This document shows, one piece after another, positions 1 to 7,313 of a stretch of DNA of 40,351 nt. Below the pieces are notes generated by a model. The model was not told where the DNA came from. It made no database searches and saw nothing but the letters and a program-made list of their open reading frames with translations. A program made the position numbers and the translations under genes. How positions within the stretch are numbered: position 1 is the stretch's first letter; the number at the start of each line of letters is the position of its first letter. The DNA is from a virus: positions 1 to 40,351 of the IMG/VR virus record IMGVR_UViG_3300025872_000114, one strand, 5' to 3'.

Positions 1-1040
1 TCGTACAGGGCTGACGCCAGTGGCATCCCGTCGCCATACTCGATGTCGACCTCGACCGCGTCACGCTGCTCGACGAACTGCGACAGGCGGAACGGGGCGA
101 AGGCATCCAGTTTGCGGATGTTCTCGGCAAGTGGGTCGATGCTGCCGAGTGCGTCCTCGTAAATCTCGCCGAACAACTCGTGGAACTGCTGGAAGTTCTT
201 GCCGACCACGTTCCAGTGAAACCCGTGGGCGGTCAGGTAGAACGTGACCACGTCCATCAAGAGAATCTGCATCATCGAGACCAGCGACCCGTCGCGTTGA
301 GGGGTGGTCTCGGGGTCTTCACCGATGTCGAACAAGTCTTCCTCGTCGCCCATCGGGTAGGCAGCCTTGGACACTTCGCTCAGCAGGCGGTTCACCCAAG
401 CCCTACCAGCGTCACCGCCCCACGCATACCACGCCACCATACCGGGGGTTGGGTTTGACTTGTCGCCCCAATCCTCAGCGTCCTTGTCGACGAAGTGGCG
501 AGCGAAGTAGGCACGCATCTTGACGGCATCGGCTTGCGACACGGTGTCACCGTCCGCCAACTGGCGGGCACGGTTCCTGCCGACAGCGGTGAACCCGTCA
601 CCAGCCCGACCATCCTCAATCCATTGCACCGCTTGACGGGCAGCCGCCCGGACATCAGCCGGGGGTGTCCAGCCGTCAGCCTTGGCTACTGGAATCTCGG
701 ACTTGTGAACTGTATCCAAGCGGATAGACATACCGTCCACGGTCAACAGACGGGTCTGCCGCACCCAATCTGGGGAACCCAACTCCTTGGCAACCTCAGC
801 GACCACGGATTCCGGCATCTCGACGGTCGCCTCAGTGAACGGGTCAACCGATGAGTCAAGTTCGATGACCGCAACAGCCCACTGGTCGCCGTCGTGCCCG
901 TGTTCGATACCCCGGGCAAGCATCTCGGTGCTGACCCTGTGGTGGAACTCAACGTCTGCGGGGTGCGTCGGGTTGAGTAGGTCGGCTCGCTTGTGCATTG
1001 CGAGCAACTGCTCGTCGCTCACTTCTTCGAAATGAATCAT
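1..1040 (-). CDS. Phage structural protein fused to a Dps/ferritin-like domain (partial, runs off left edge)
   Basis: The frame is open from ATG at 1040 to the window edge (346 codons, no stop). Residues about 128-222 contain FTAVGRNRARQLADGD, MRAYFARHFVDK and MVAWYAWGGDAGRAW, a domain I know from phage head and prohead proteins. Residues 255-346 are the first half of a Dps ferritin fold: TAHGFHWNVVG, FHELFGEIYEDAL, IDPLAENIRKL. The four Dps ferroxidase ligands map to H275, H287, D302 and E306, with the canonical 12/15/4 spacing. Dps proteins oxidise and store iron and protect DNA, so a role in or near the virion is inferred. The rest of the four-helix bundle must lie beyond the edge. The RBS GAGGA sits 6-7 bases before ATG. 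A 7-bp hairpin (1050-1074) and a phage promoter lie just upstream. The fold call is strong; the function is inferred. Confidence 0.85.
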   Translation of the reverse strand, partial: MIHFEEVSDEQLLAMHKRADLLNPTHPADVEFHHRVSTEMLARGIEHGHDGDQWAVAVIELDSSVDPFTEATVEMPESVVAEVAKELGSPDWVRQTRLLTVDGMSIRLDTVHKSEIPVAKADGWTPPADVRAAARQAVQWIEDGRAGDGFTAVGRNRARQLADGDTVSQADAVKMRAYFARHFVDKDAEDWGDKSNPTPGMVAWYAWGGDAGRAWVNRLLSEVSKAAYPMGDEEDLFDIGEDPETTPQRDGSLVSMMQILLMDVVTFYLTAHGFHWNVVGKNFQQFHELFGEIYEDALGSIDPLAENIRKLDAFAPFRLSQFVEQRDAVEVDIEYGDGMPLASALY

Positions 1041-1049
1041 TACCGTCCT

Positions 1050-1074
1050 CGCCGACGCGACAATAAAGTCGGCG
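1050..1074 (-). promoter_or_regulatory. Leader hairpin before the Dps-fusion gene
   Basis: CGCCGAC (1068-1074, minus strand) pairs perfectly with GTCGGCG (1050-1056) around an 11-base loop. The stem ends right at the GAGGA ribosome site and follows the promoter -10. It could be a regulatory leader structure limiting translation, or a terminator for the upstream small gene, although no U-tract follows. Confidence 0.5.
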
Positions 1075-1076
1075 AC

Positions 1077-1097
1077 AGCATACCCTTACCGGGGTGC
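1077..1097 (-). promoter_or_regulatory. Phage-type promoter for the Dps-fusion gene
   Basis: On the minus strand, CACCCCGGTAAGGG is followed by TATGCT. This resembles the window-wide promoter box (AACCnCnGGT followed by TGnTATACT), but without the extended TG in place. It lies between the 89-aa gene and the Dps-fusion start. Confidence 0.45.
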
Positions 1098-1100
1098 TGA

Positions 1101-1370
1101 TTATGCGTTCGACTCGTCGGTAGTGAGACCAAGCCTGTCGAGCATATCCCGATACGCTTGCATCTCTTCCGGCGTCATCTTCTCAACAGTGGCGACCCAC
1201 TTCGCTTCGTAGGAGTCTTCACCGAGAGCCTCGGCAAGCATCTTGTACTGCTCCCACTCCATCTCCGCTGACGGCTCGTCGGCGTCGAAGCCGGGGGTAT
1301 TCTTGAACTTCTGGTACCACGCTTCGCGGACTTCGGTCTCGATTTGGATGCGGGATTTCGGTGGGGTCAT
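1101..1370 (-). CDS. Hypothetical acidic protein, 89 aa
   Basis: I do not recognise this protein. It is acidic and probably helical (EMEWEQYKMLAEALG, MTPEEMQAYRDMLDRLG), with no signal or membrane segment. The ATG at 1370 overlaps the stop of the upstream 656-aa gene as ATGA and has a GAGAGGA ribosome site, so it is translationally coupled to it. A small virion-assembly or scaffold-like role fits the head-module context, but nothing specific shows it. Confidence 0.75.
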   Translation of the reverse strand: MTPPKSRIQIETEVREAWYQKFKNTPGFDADEPSAEMEWEQYKMLAEALGEDSYEAKWVATVEKMTPEEMQAYRDMLDRLGLTTDESNA

Positions 1371-3337
1371 TGTGTTTGTCCTCTCGGAAGCAATACTACC
1401 ACGGTTTGTTTAGCGAACGGAAGTTCGGGTTGTGCCGCAGCAGCCGCACGCGCCTCAGCAATCCGGGCAGCGAACTCACTGCGGTAATAGTCACCGCTTG
1501 TCCTGCGCCCACCATACGGAGACAGCGTCTTCGAGCCGCGCCAACTCGACCCCATCAGAATCGTCCTGCCCACGCTCTCCTGCATCCCCGGCAACTTGCC
1601 CAGCGAGGCGACCTCAGATGGCGTTGGGTAGTCAGGGTGGTCGATATCAAGGTTGTTCGCACGAGTCACGATGCTGTTGATGTGCGCTAGCAACTCGCCC
1701 CGCCCCGGTGCCGACAGGTCTTCAGGGCGCGACGCTCCCGAAATCGCAGTCTCCCATTGCCTCAACTGATTGTGTACGTCGTGCGGTATCCCGGTACGGA
1801 AATCAGGGTTCGCGTGAGGTCCTCCCCAATCGAACCCTTGGCTCGCCCACGCATACCCACCGTTCTGCATCCCGGCGTAAACGGTGACCGTGTCGATGCC
1901 GTGAGAGATGTAATAGTTCTCTGCTTGGCGGTTCAACGCGCCCGCAAAGCCCGTCGCCCGATAATCCGGGTCGTGAATGAACAGGAGTTTGTGTTCGACC
2001 GTTCCGTCAGGCTTGAACACCCGGTGAAACTCACCAATGTCGTTGGAGTTGATGTCGCCCTCGAACTTGCCGCTGATGCTGCCTACGACGTGCAAACCTT
2101 CACCATCGGTGTAGACGCTCTGCACGCGAGACCTCATAACCACTGACTCGCCGTCGGCGTTCACCCCGGTATGGGTGATGCCATACACCTCATCCATCCC
2201 GTCAATCAGATGACTTTGGCTTATCTCCGAGCCGTAGCCATCGGCGCGGAGTTCTGCCTCAATCTCGTCACGCCAGTCCTCCATCCCCTGACGGACGTAA
2301 TCGTCACGCCTGTCGTGGACGAAGGACTCATATGAGTAATGTTCGTCTGGGTTGTCTGGGTCGTCCCAACCCTCGTGTCCTGCCTCGAACGCATAGTCCC
2401 GAGCCATCCGCTCTTCGATGCGGTAATCGAGGACGTTCTCGACATAGTCACGAACGAGTGCATCGTCAATCTCTGGCGTCTCAGCCAGAGCGTCCGCGAG
2501 TTCCTGCGAGGAAGGACCAGCGTGGGACATCGCCTCAATCTCAGCCTCACGCGCACCCCACTCCGAGTACGCCCCACCGCCTTTACCCGAGTGGTCTTTC
2601 TGATTGTGCTTGCCTTGCAGGTGCTTGACTATGACTGAGCGGTCTTGCCCGTCATCGACTCCCACGCCTTGCGTGCCCATGCTTCGATTTCGGCGTCCGA
2701 CATCTCCGTCATCGGCTTCGGCGTCACCGCCACCTGCAACGGCTCGTCCTTTGCTGACTGTGCCACCACTGCCTCCTGTCTGTACCTCTTCGAAGTTTGC
2801 CACATCCCACACACTGATTTGGTCACGCCTACGACCAAGGCTGACCGCCCGCTCCCGGCTGCCGACGTTGTCGGTCACGTCGAGGTGAACCAACTGGTCT
2901 TTCGGCTCCAGCGGCACCTCCTTGCCGTCGACCACCTTGGAGGTCTGATGCCACACCCCGAGGTACGCCTTGCCCATCCCGAGGGTTGAACGGTTCGCCT
3001 TCAAGTGGTCAGCCAGAGCGCGGGGTCCTCTGACCGGGTCGAAGAAGTCCTCAGCCTTCACGACCAGCCCGTACTTGTTGGAGTCCCGGGCGACCATAAA
3101 GCCCCCGGTGGGCAGTTCGCCTGTGGTCACCTTGACTGACAGACCGCCGTTCTCCTTGACTTGCCGCAGGATGTCCTGCGCCACGGACGGGTCGATGCTG
3201 CCGATGCTGCGCTTGCCGTGAACTTTCTGGTCAGGGTGCCCGGGGTGCTTGGTAACATCTTCGAACGGTTGTACGAACACCGCATCGCTCTGTGTCTGCG
3301 CCGCAGCCAACGCTGCAAGGCGCTGCAAGCGACTCAC
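1367..3337 (-). CDS. Modular head-region protein: phage N-domain, linker, GNAT-like domain (656 aa as one frame)
   Basis: GTG at 3337 overlaps the previous stop (GTGA). The N-terminus has the linker motif KHPGHPDQKVHG (30-41), then a domain (about 60-190) ending RRDQISVWDVANFEEVQTGG that I know from actinophage head proteins. Residues 238-255 hold a second linker, KHLQGKHNQKDHSGKGGG. Residues about 385-505 form a GNAT-like fold: HDPDYRATGFAGALNRQAE, then GGYAWASQGFDW. The tail repeats SLGKLPG, SVGRTILM and W.G.K.LSP, as in the neighbouring 921-aa protein. Residues 189-236 use poor third positions, while another frame there looks coding (see the 45-aa entry). The gene may therefore really be two genes or need a frameshift. 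The function is unproven. Confidence 0.7.
   Translation of the reverse strand: MSRLQRLAALAAAQTQSDAVFVQPFEDVTKHPGHPDQKVHGKRSIGSIDPSVAQDILRQVKENGGLSVKVTTGELPTGGFMVARDSNKYGLVVKAEDFFDPVRGPRALADHLKANRSTLGMGKAYLGVWHQTSKVVDGKEVPLEPKDQLVHLDVTDNVGSRERAVSLGRRRDQISVWDVANFEEVQTGGSGGTVSKGRAVAGGGDAEADDGDVGRRNRSMGTQGVGVDDGQDRSVIVKHLQGKHNQKDHSGKGGGAYSEWGAREAEIEAMSHAGPSSQELADALAETPEIDDALVRDYVENVLDYRIEERMARDYAFEAGHEGWDDPDNPDEHYSYESFVHDRRDDYVRQGMEDWRDEIEAELRADGYGSEISQSHLIDGMDEVYGITHTGVNADGESVVMRSRVQSVYTDGEGLHVVGSISGKFEGDINSNDIGEFHRVFKPDGTVEHKLLFIHDPDYRATGFAGALNRQAENYYISHGIDTVTVYAGMQNGGYAWASQGFDWGGPHANPDFRTGIPHDVHNQLRQWETAISGASRPEDLSAPGRGELLAHINSIVTRANNLDIDHPDYPTPSEVASLGKLPGMQESVGRTILMGSSWRGSKTLSPYGGRRTSGDYYRSEFAARIAEARAAAAAQPELPFAKQTVVVLLPRGQTQ
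2629..2766 (-). CDS. Possible overlapping 45-aa gene, or frameshifted end of the 656-aa frame's N-domain
   Basis: In the +1 frame of the 656-codon gene, GTG at 2766 follows AGGAGG (2772-2777) by 5 bases and opens 45 codons to TAG. Third positions here are mostly G or C, whereas the overlapping long frame has about half A or T, so this frame looks like the one under selection. The product is acidic and helical (MSDAEIEAWARKAWESMTGK). Two readings are possible: an embedded small gene started from its own strong RBS, or a +1 frameshift (or sequence error) that ends the N-domain protein here, with the GNAT module re-initiating downstream. Confidence 0.45.
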   Translation of the reverse strand: MAQSAKDEPLQVAVTPKPMTEMSDAEIEAWARKAWESMTGKTAQS

Positions 3338-3537
3338 AACAGCCTGTCAGGTTGAATCAGGACTTCCCAGTTCCCCCGAGCGGACAGTGCGAGCAGACTG
3401 TTCTCTGAATACTTAGTTCCGTCGGGGGACTGGATGTAGCCGAAATCTACACCGCTGTCATCTGTGCGCGTGTAGACCAGTTCGGCTCCATCCGCCCTCT
3501 TTGCAACAACGTCGCCCGACTTCATATTCCCCATCAT
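3334..3537 (-). CDS. Small hypothetical protein, 67 aa
   Basis: This compact, beta-rich protein has KSGDVVAKRADGAELVYTR near the N-terminus and SPDGTKYSENSLLALSARGNW later, suggesting a small SH3-like barrel. I do not recognise the family. ATG 3537 has GAAGGG six bases upstream. An internal ATG at 3525 lies 7 bases after a -10-like TATGAT and after GGGGA, so a leaderless or shorter start is possible. The stop overlaps the GTG of the 656-aa gene. It sits between two large modular head proteins. Confidence 0.7.
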   Translation of the reverse strand: MMGNMKSGDVVAKRADGAELVYTRTDDSGVDFGYIQSPDGTKYSENSLLALSARGNWEVLIQPDRLL

Positions 3538-3549
3538 ACAAACCCTTCT

Positions 3550-6315
3550 TTAGTATTCAACCACTTGGATGCCGCGTGCCCGTAACGCCGCTGCTGCGTC
3601 TTCACCATCACCATAGGAGCGGCTACTTGCCCACTCAACGCGAGCGATGTCAGACAGTTTCACTCCGCCGTGAATCTGCGCCTCGAAGTAGTCCCTCTCT
3701 TGCACCGCTCCAGCCCCAGCGACCACCGCACTTGTCTTCGTGGTGGGCGGGGGAAACATCATCACATCCCGAGCCGTCGTCGCATACGCAGCCCTTCGAG
3801 GAGCAACCTCACCCTCCATCGGGATAGGCAACGCCCCCGTGTTCAGAGAGTCACCGACACACATCGTCGTGCGTGCCTTCACAGAAGGCTTCAACACCAC
3901 CCGAAACTCACCGTACTGGTCGAGAGACTCACTGGTGACAGCCCCATCGCCATCACCGAACTCATCTTCCCAACTCGGCTGATGCGCCACGAACCCGTAG
4001 ATGGGACGCTCCGACGCTGGAGTTCGCATCGGAAGCCCCAGAATCCGGCTCTCGCCAACGACACGAGCATCCGGAGCATAAGCGCCGTTCGATGAGGCGC
4101 TCTCGAACTGGGAGAGGAACCGTGGCTCATCCATATCGAGCATCGCCTCCAGCGAATAGGGGTCGATGGCGACACAGACCTCCCCCTCAGACCGAACCCG
4201 CTCAATCATCCCGACCAGACCGTCCATCTTCTCCTTGGACAACTCACCCAACTCACGCTCGTGGGCACGCACATCCCCGGCACGCTTCAGTTGTGCCAAC
4301 ATAAAGAACTGCGTCTCTTCGTCGCTCAGCCCCTCATCTTTCCCGTGCTGAACCAACTTGTCGGCAAACGCTTGGAACTCTGGCGGCATCGTGCGTGATT
4401 CATACATAGCAAGCAGCCCAAGCGGGTTGCCTTGCAGCAAGTCATCAGCGAACTGGTAGGTACTGTGAACAACGCCGTCAAACTCTTTCTCCATCCCGGC
4501 AGGAGCCAACCCGTCGACCCCGCCACCGCCACCTTTCCCGGCGTGGTCTTTCTGGTTGTGCTTCCCCGGAAGATGCTTCAAGAAAGGAACTGCAACAAAC
4601 ACTGATTTAGAGACTGGTGGCAAACCGTTCGGCGTCAACCACTTCTCGCCAGACCAATAGTTATTCGCCATCAGCCAACGCCCAACACTGTAATCACCAT
4701 GAGGACCGGGCAAGGTTCCCAAACTCATCAGTTCTGTCGGGGTAGGCAAATCATTGTTCGACTTGAAACGCTTTAGTAAATCTTCTGCTTTAGAAGAAAG
4801 CGATTTGTCAGGAGACTGCTCGATAAGGGCTTTCAGTTTCTTGTCCATACCGACAGGCATTGCTTTCCACATGAAACCGCGCAAAGCCCACGCGGTCGCG
4901 CCCCCATTCCCCGCAGTGACCGTGTATCTCGTCAAACCATGAGTGATGTAGTAGTTCTCTGCTTTACGCAAGAATGTCGATGCCATACCCAAGCGCCTGA
5001 AGTTCATACTGACGTTGAACTCAGTATGAGAAACCCGGTCTTCATTGGGAAACAAAGTTTGAGTCCACGTTCCCACTTGATGCTCACCCAAATGGATTTC
5101 GCCGTGAACCCTGATACTTCCGTCAATGCTGGTGTAGGAGGTACTTGAAACCACCGAACGCAATGTTCCTTGTGGGGTTTCATGGTCGAAGTTGAATACC
5201 TCACCCATAAGACTCTTGCGCTCATCAGCAGTCAATGAGCCGAAGTCTTTCAACTGCTCCTTAGTGGGTCCGGTCGCTGCGGCTTCGCGTAACTCTGCCG
5301 CCCTGTCTCCCCATTCAGCGAAGTCACCGCTGCCGCCACCGTGTGCGTGTGTCTTCTGGTCATGCTTGCCGGGCAAGTGCTTAGTGACAGGGACGGCTAC
5401 CAGTACGGACTTGGCTACTTCTGATTGAGGCAAGCCAGTGGGAGTCAAGAACTTGATACCATCCCAGACAGTCTGCGAAACCAAATACCATCCAAGATGA
5501 GAACCAACATTCTTGTCGTGAAAGAAGGGGACTAATCCGATTGACACGATTTCCCGAGCAGTCGGGAAGTCCTTCCTCTGTCCCGCATCAGCGTCGAAAG
5601 CCTTAGTCCACCTATCGTGAATGTCTTGCAGTTGTTGGACAAGAACATCTCTCCGAGTATGCATTGTGTCTACGGGTGAGAACTGCGCCTGCCGCAACGA
5701 TTCAATAAGCGGCGGGACCAACCTCCTGATTTCCCTATCCATTATCCACTGGTCATCCGGGGGATTGAAGTCGAATCCTGCACGCGCCCACGCATAACCG
5801 CCCATATCCAATCCGGCTTGAAGTTGAACATTTCGAAACCCTTGTGAGATGTACCAGTTCTCTGCCTGACGATTCATCGCAGAACCCAAGCCCAAGCCTT
5901 GATACTCCTCGTCGATTTCAAACCGTTCGTGATAGACGTATGTTGGGTTTCCGTCTTTGTCGTACCCTAGTTTCCGCTTGAAATACCCAACCTTTGTGCC
6001 GTCTTGATTGAGAACTGCGCCCGACACATGCTCGCTGTCGGCTCCCGTCACTTCAGTCCTCAGAGTGACAGGTTTCCCATCTTTCCCTGTCGCGTGAACA
6101 GTGACTCCGAACACTTGTTGCATCAACCAAATACGCTCACCCCAATGTTGGGATGATTTCAGTTCATCTACTGTCGGTCCGTTCTTTGCGAACGCTTGAA
6201 TCTCGGCTGCACGGTCTCCCCACTCGGCGAAGTCGCCACCACCGTGCTTACCAGCGTGGACCTTCTGGTCAGGATGACCGGGATGTTTGAGCATTGGTGA
6301 AGCAAGCAGGGTCAC
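3550..6315 (-). CDS. Multidomain MuF-linked protein: two GNAT-like modules plus C-terminal DUF3626/ART-like domain
   Basis: GTG at 6315 overlaps the MuF stop as GTGA and follows GGAGGG by 6 bases, giving 921 residues. Three linkers of the type KHLPGKHxQKxHAGKGGG lie near residues 10-27, 312-328 and 580-599. Modules 1 and 2 each hold a GNAT-like core: IDEEYQGLGLGSAMNRQAENW then GGYAWARAGFDF; and NFRRLGMASTFLRKAENYY then GATAWALRGFMW. Each core is followed by SLG.LPG, SVGR.LM, W.G.K.LTP.GLP and KSV.VAVP. The C-terminal part (about 700-921) has ERPIYGF, KARTTMCVGDS and YFEAQIHGGV, resembling DUF3626 and the R / STS / E order of ADP-ribosyltransferases. I infer a virion-packaged effector or head-assembly protein. 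The GNAT modules are AT-richer than their surroundings, suggesting acquisition. Confidence 0.75.
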   Translation of the reverse strand: MTLLASPMLKHPGHPDQKVHAGKHGGGDFAEWGDRAAEIQAFAKNGPTVDELKSSQHWGERIWLMQQVFGVTVHATGKDGKPVTLRTEVTGADSEHVSGAVLNQDGTKVGYFKRKLGYDKDGNPTYVYHERFEIDEEYQGLGLGSAMNRQAENWYISQGFRNVQLQAGLDMGGYAWARAGFDFNPPDDQWIMDREIRRLVPPLIESLRQAQFSPVDTMHTRRDVLVQQLQDIHDRWTKAFDADAGQRKDFPTAREIVSIGLVPFFHDKNVGSHLGWYLVSQTVWDGIKFLTPTGLPQSEVAKSVLVAVPVTKHLPGKHDQKTHAHGGGSGDFAEWGDRAAELREAAATGPTKEQLKDFGSLTADERKSLMGEVFNFDHETPQGTLRSVVSSTSYTSIDGSIRVHGEIHLGEHQVGTWTQTLFPNEDRVSHTEFNVSMNFRRLGMASTFLRKAENYYITHGLTRYTVTAGNGGATAWALRGFMWKAMPVGMDKKLKALIEQSPDKSLSSKAEDLLKRFKSNNDLPTPTELMSLGTLPGPHGDYSVGRWLMANNYWSGEKWLTPNGLPPVSKSVFVAVPFLKHLPGKHNQKDHAGKGGGGGVDGLAPAGMEKEFDGVVHSTYQFADDLLQGNPLGLLAMYESRTMPPEFQAFADKLVQHGKDEGLSDEETQFFMLAQLKRAGDVRAHERELGELSKEKMDGLVGMIERVRSEGEVCVAIDPYSLEAMLDMDEPRFLSQFESASSNGAYAPDARVVGESRILGLPMRTPASERPIYGFVAHQPSWEDEFGDGDGAVTSESLDQYGEFRVVLKPSVKARTTMCVGDSLNTGALPIPMEGEVAPRRAAYATTARDVMMFPPPTTKTSAVVAGAGAVQERDYFEAQIHGGVKLSDIARVEWASSRSYGDGEDAAAALRARGIQVVEY

Positions 6316-7310
6316 TTGTAACCCTCCAGCCCACGGTTCACCCACGCATCGTCATTCAACCCACGGTCAGGCGGAACCAGAACCGCAGTGCAGCGGCAGT
6401 TCGGGTGAGCGGGCGGCATAAACACCCCGTTGGAGAACGCCTGATTCCACTTGACCCGCTCCCCTTTCATCGGACCACAAATCTCACAAGGCGGACCGAA
6501 CGGGTTGTTCTTGTACGCACTTGACCATTCCTTCGTCGAGTCGCCGTCGACGTAGCCCTTGCTCACCGCCTGCTGCCAGCCCAGTTGCCTGCCCCAGTTC
6601 TGCGCCGTCTGAATCTCGGTACGGGCAATCATCGTCGCCCGCTTACGGATGAGCCTGCGGCGATATAGGTCAGTGACCGCGTGTGCCCGTTCCTGCGCCG
6701 CCTCAGCGGACAGCCCTTGCTTCAACAGCGACCGCACCTGCGTCGCGTAGTACTTGTCGACCGCACCAGCCCAACGAGGGTGCAACCCGATGAACTGGCG
6801 GATACGTCGACCAGTCATCGGCACATCCACACCCCGGGACACCGACTCGTTGATGATGTGTCGGATGGCGTTGCGGTTCGACTCGTCGATAGCGGTGATG
6901 AGGCGCCCCGCTTGACGGCGAGCGAACGCACTCGCGGCAGGGTCAGCGACATCGAAACTGAACGACACCGACGGTGTGCCAGTCAACGTGAACTCGTTGC
7001 CCCACGCCGGGGTTGCCTCGATGACCGTCCGCAACTTCTTGCCCGTGCGGACACCCTCAGCGTTGATGACCTCACCGATAGCGGCGACCAGTTTGTCCTC
7101 CAACGGTCGCAAGCCCACGGTCTGCAACGACGCGGTCAGCAAGTCCGGGTCCATCGTCACGACAGCCCGGGCGATGGCGTCGGTGTCTGCCCCCTGCCCG
7201 ACGGCGAACAAGGCACGACGAACCACTTCGAACAATGCTTCTTCGTCGACCGTCAGCGGAACATTCGAGTCGGCAGCGGTCGCCGCTTTGCGGACGATGA
7301 TGCGCCCCAC
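6312..7310 (-). CDS. Phage head morphogenesis protein, MuF-like
   Basis: The protein has 332 residues. The C-terminal half carries the MuF signature: RATMIARTEIQTAQNWGRQ, then a cysteine/histidine cluster PCEICGPMKGERV and PPAHPNCRCTAVLV. In the family this minor head protein binds portal or capsid and is present in few copies. The GTG at 7310 lies 3 bases past the portal stop, with GAAGGG upstream, so the genes are coupled. The portal-MuF order is standard. The stop overlaps the next gene, whose modular product may ride on the head in the way known for toxin-linked MuF proteins. Confidence 0.92.
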   Translation of the reverse strand: MGRIIVRKAATAADSNVPLTVDEEALFEVVRRALFAVGQGADTDAIARAVVTMDPDLLTASLQTVGLRPLEDKLVAAIGEVINAEGVRTGKKLRTVIEATPAWGNEFTLTGTPSVSFSFDVADPAASAFARRQAGRLITAIDESNRNAIRHIINESVSRGVDVPMTGRRIRQFIGLHPRWAGAVDKYYATQVRSLLKQGLSAEAAQERAHAVTDLYRRRLIRKRATMIARTEIQTAQNWGRQLGWQQAVSKGYVDGDSTKEWSSAYKNNPFGPPCEICGPMKGERVKWNQAFSNGVFMPPAHPNCRCTAVLVPPDRGLNDDAWVNRGLEGYK

Positions 7311-7313
7311 GGG

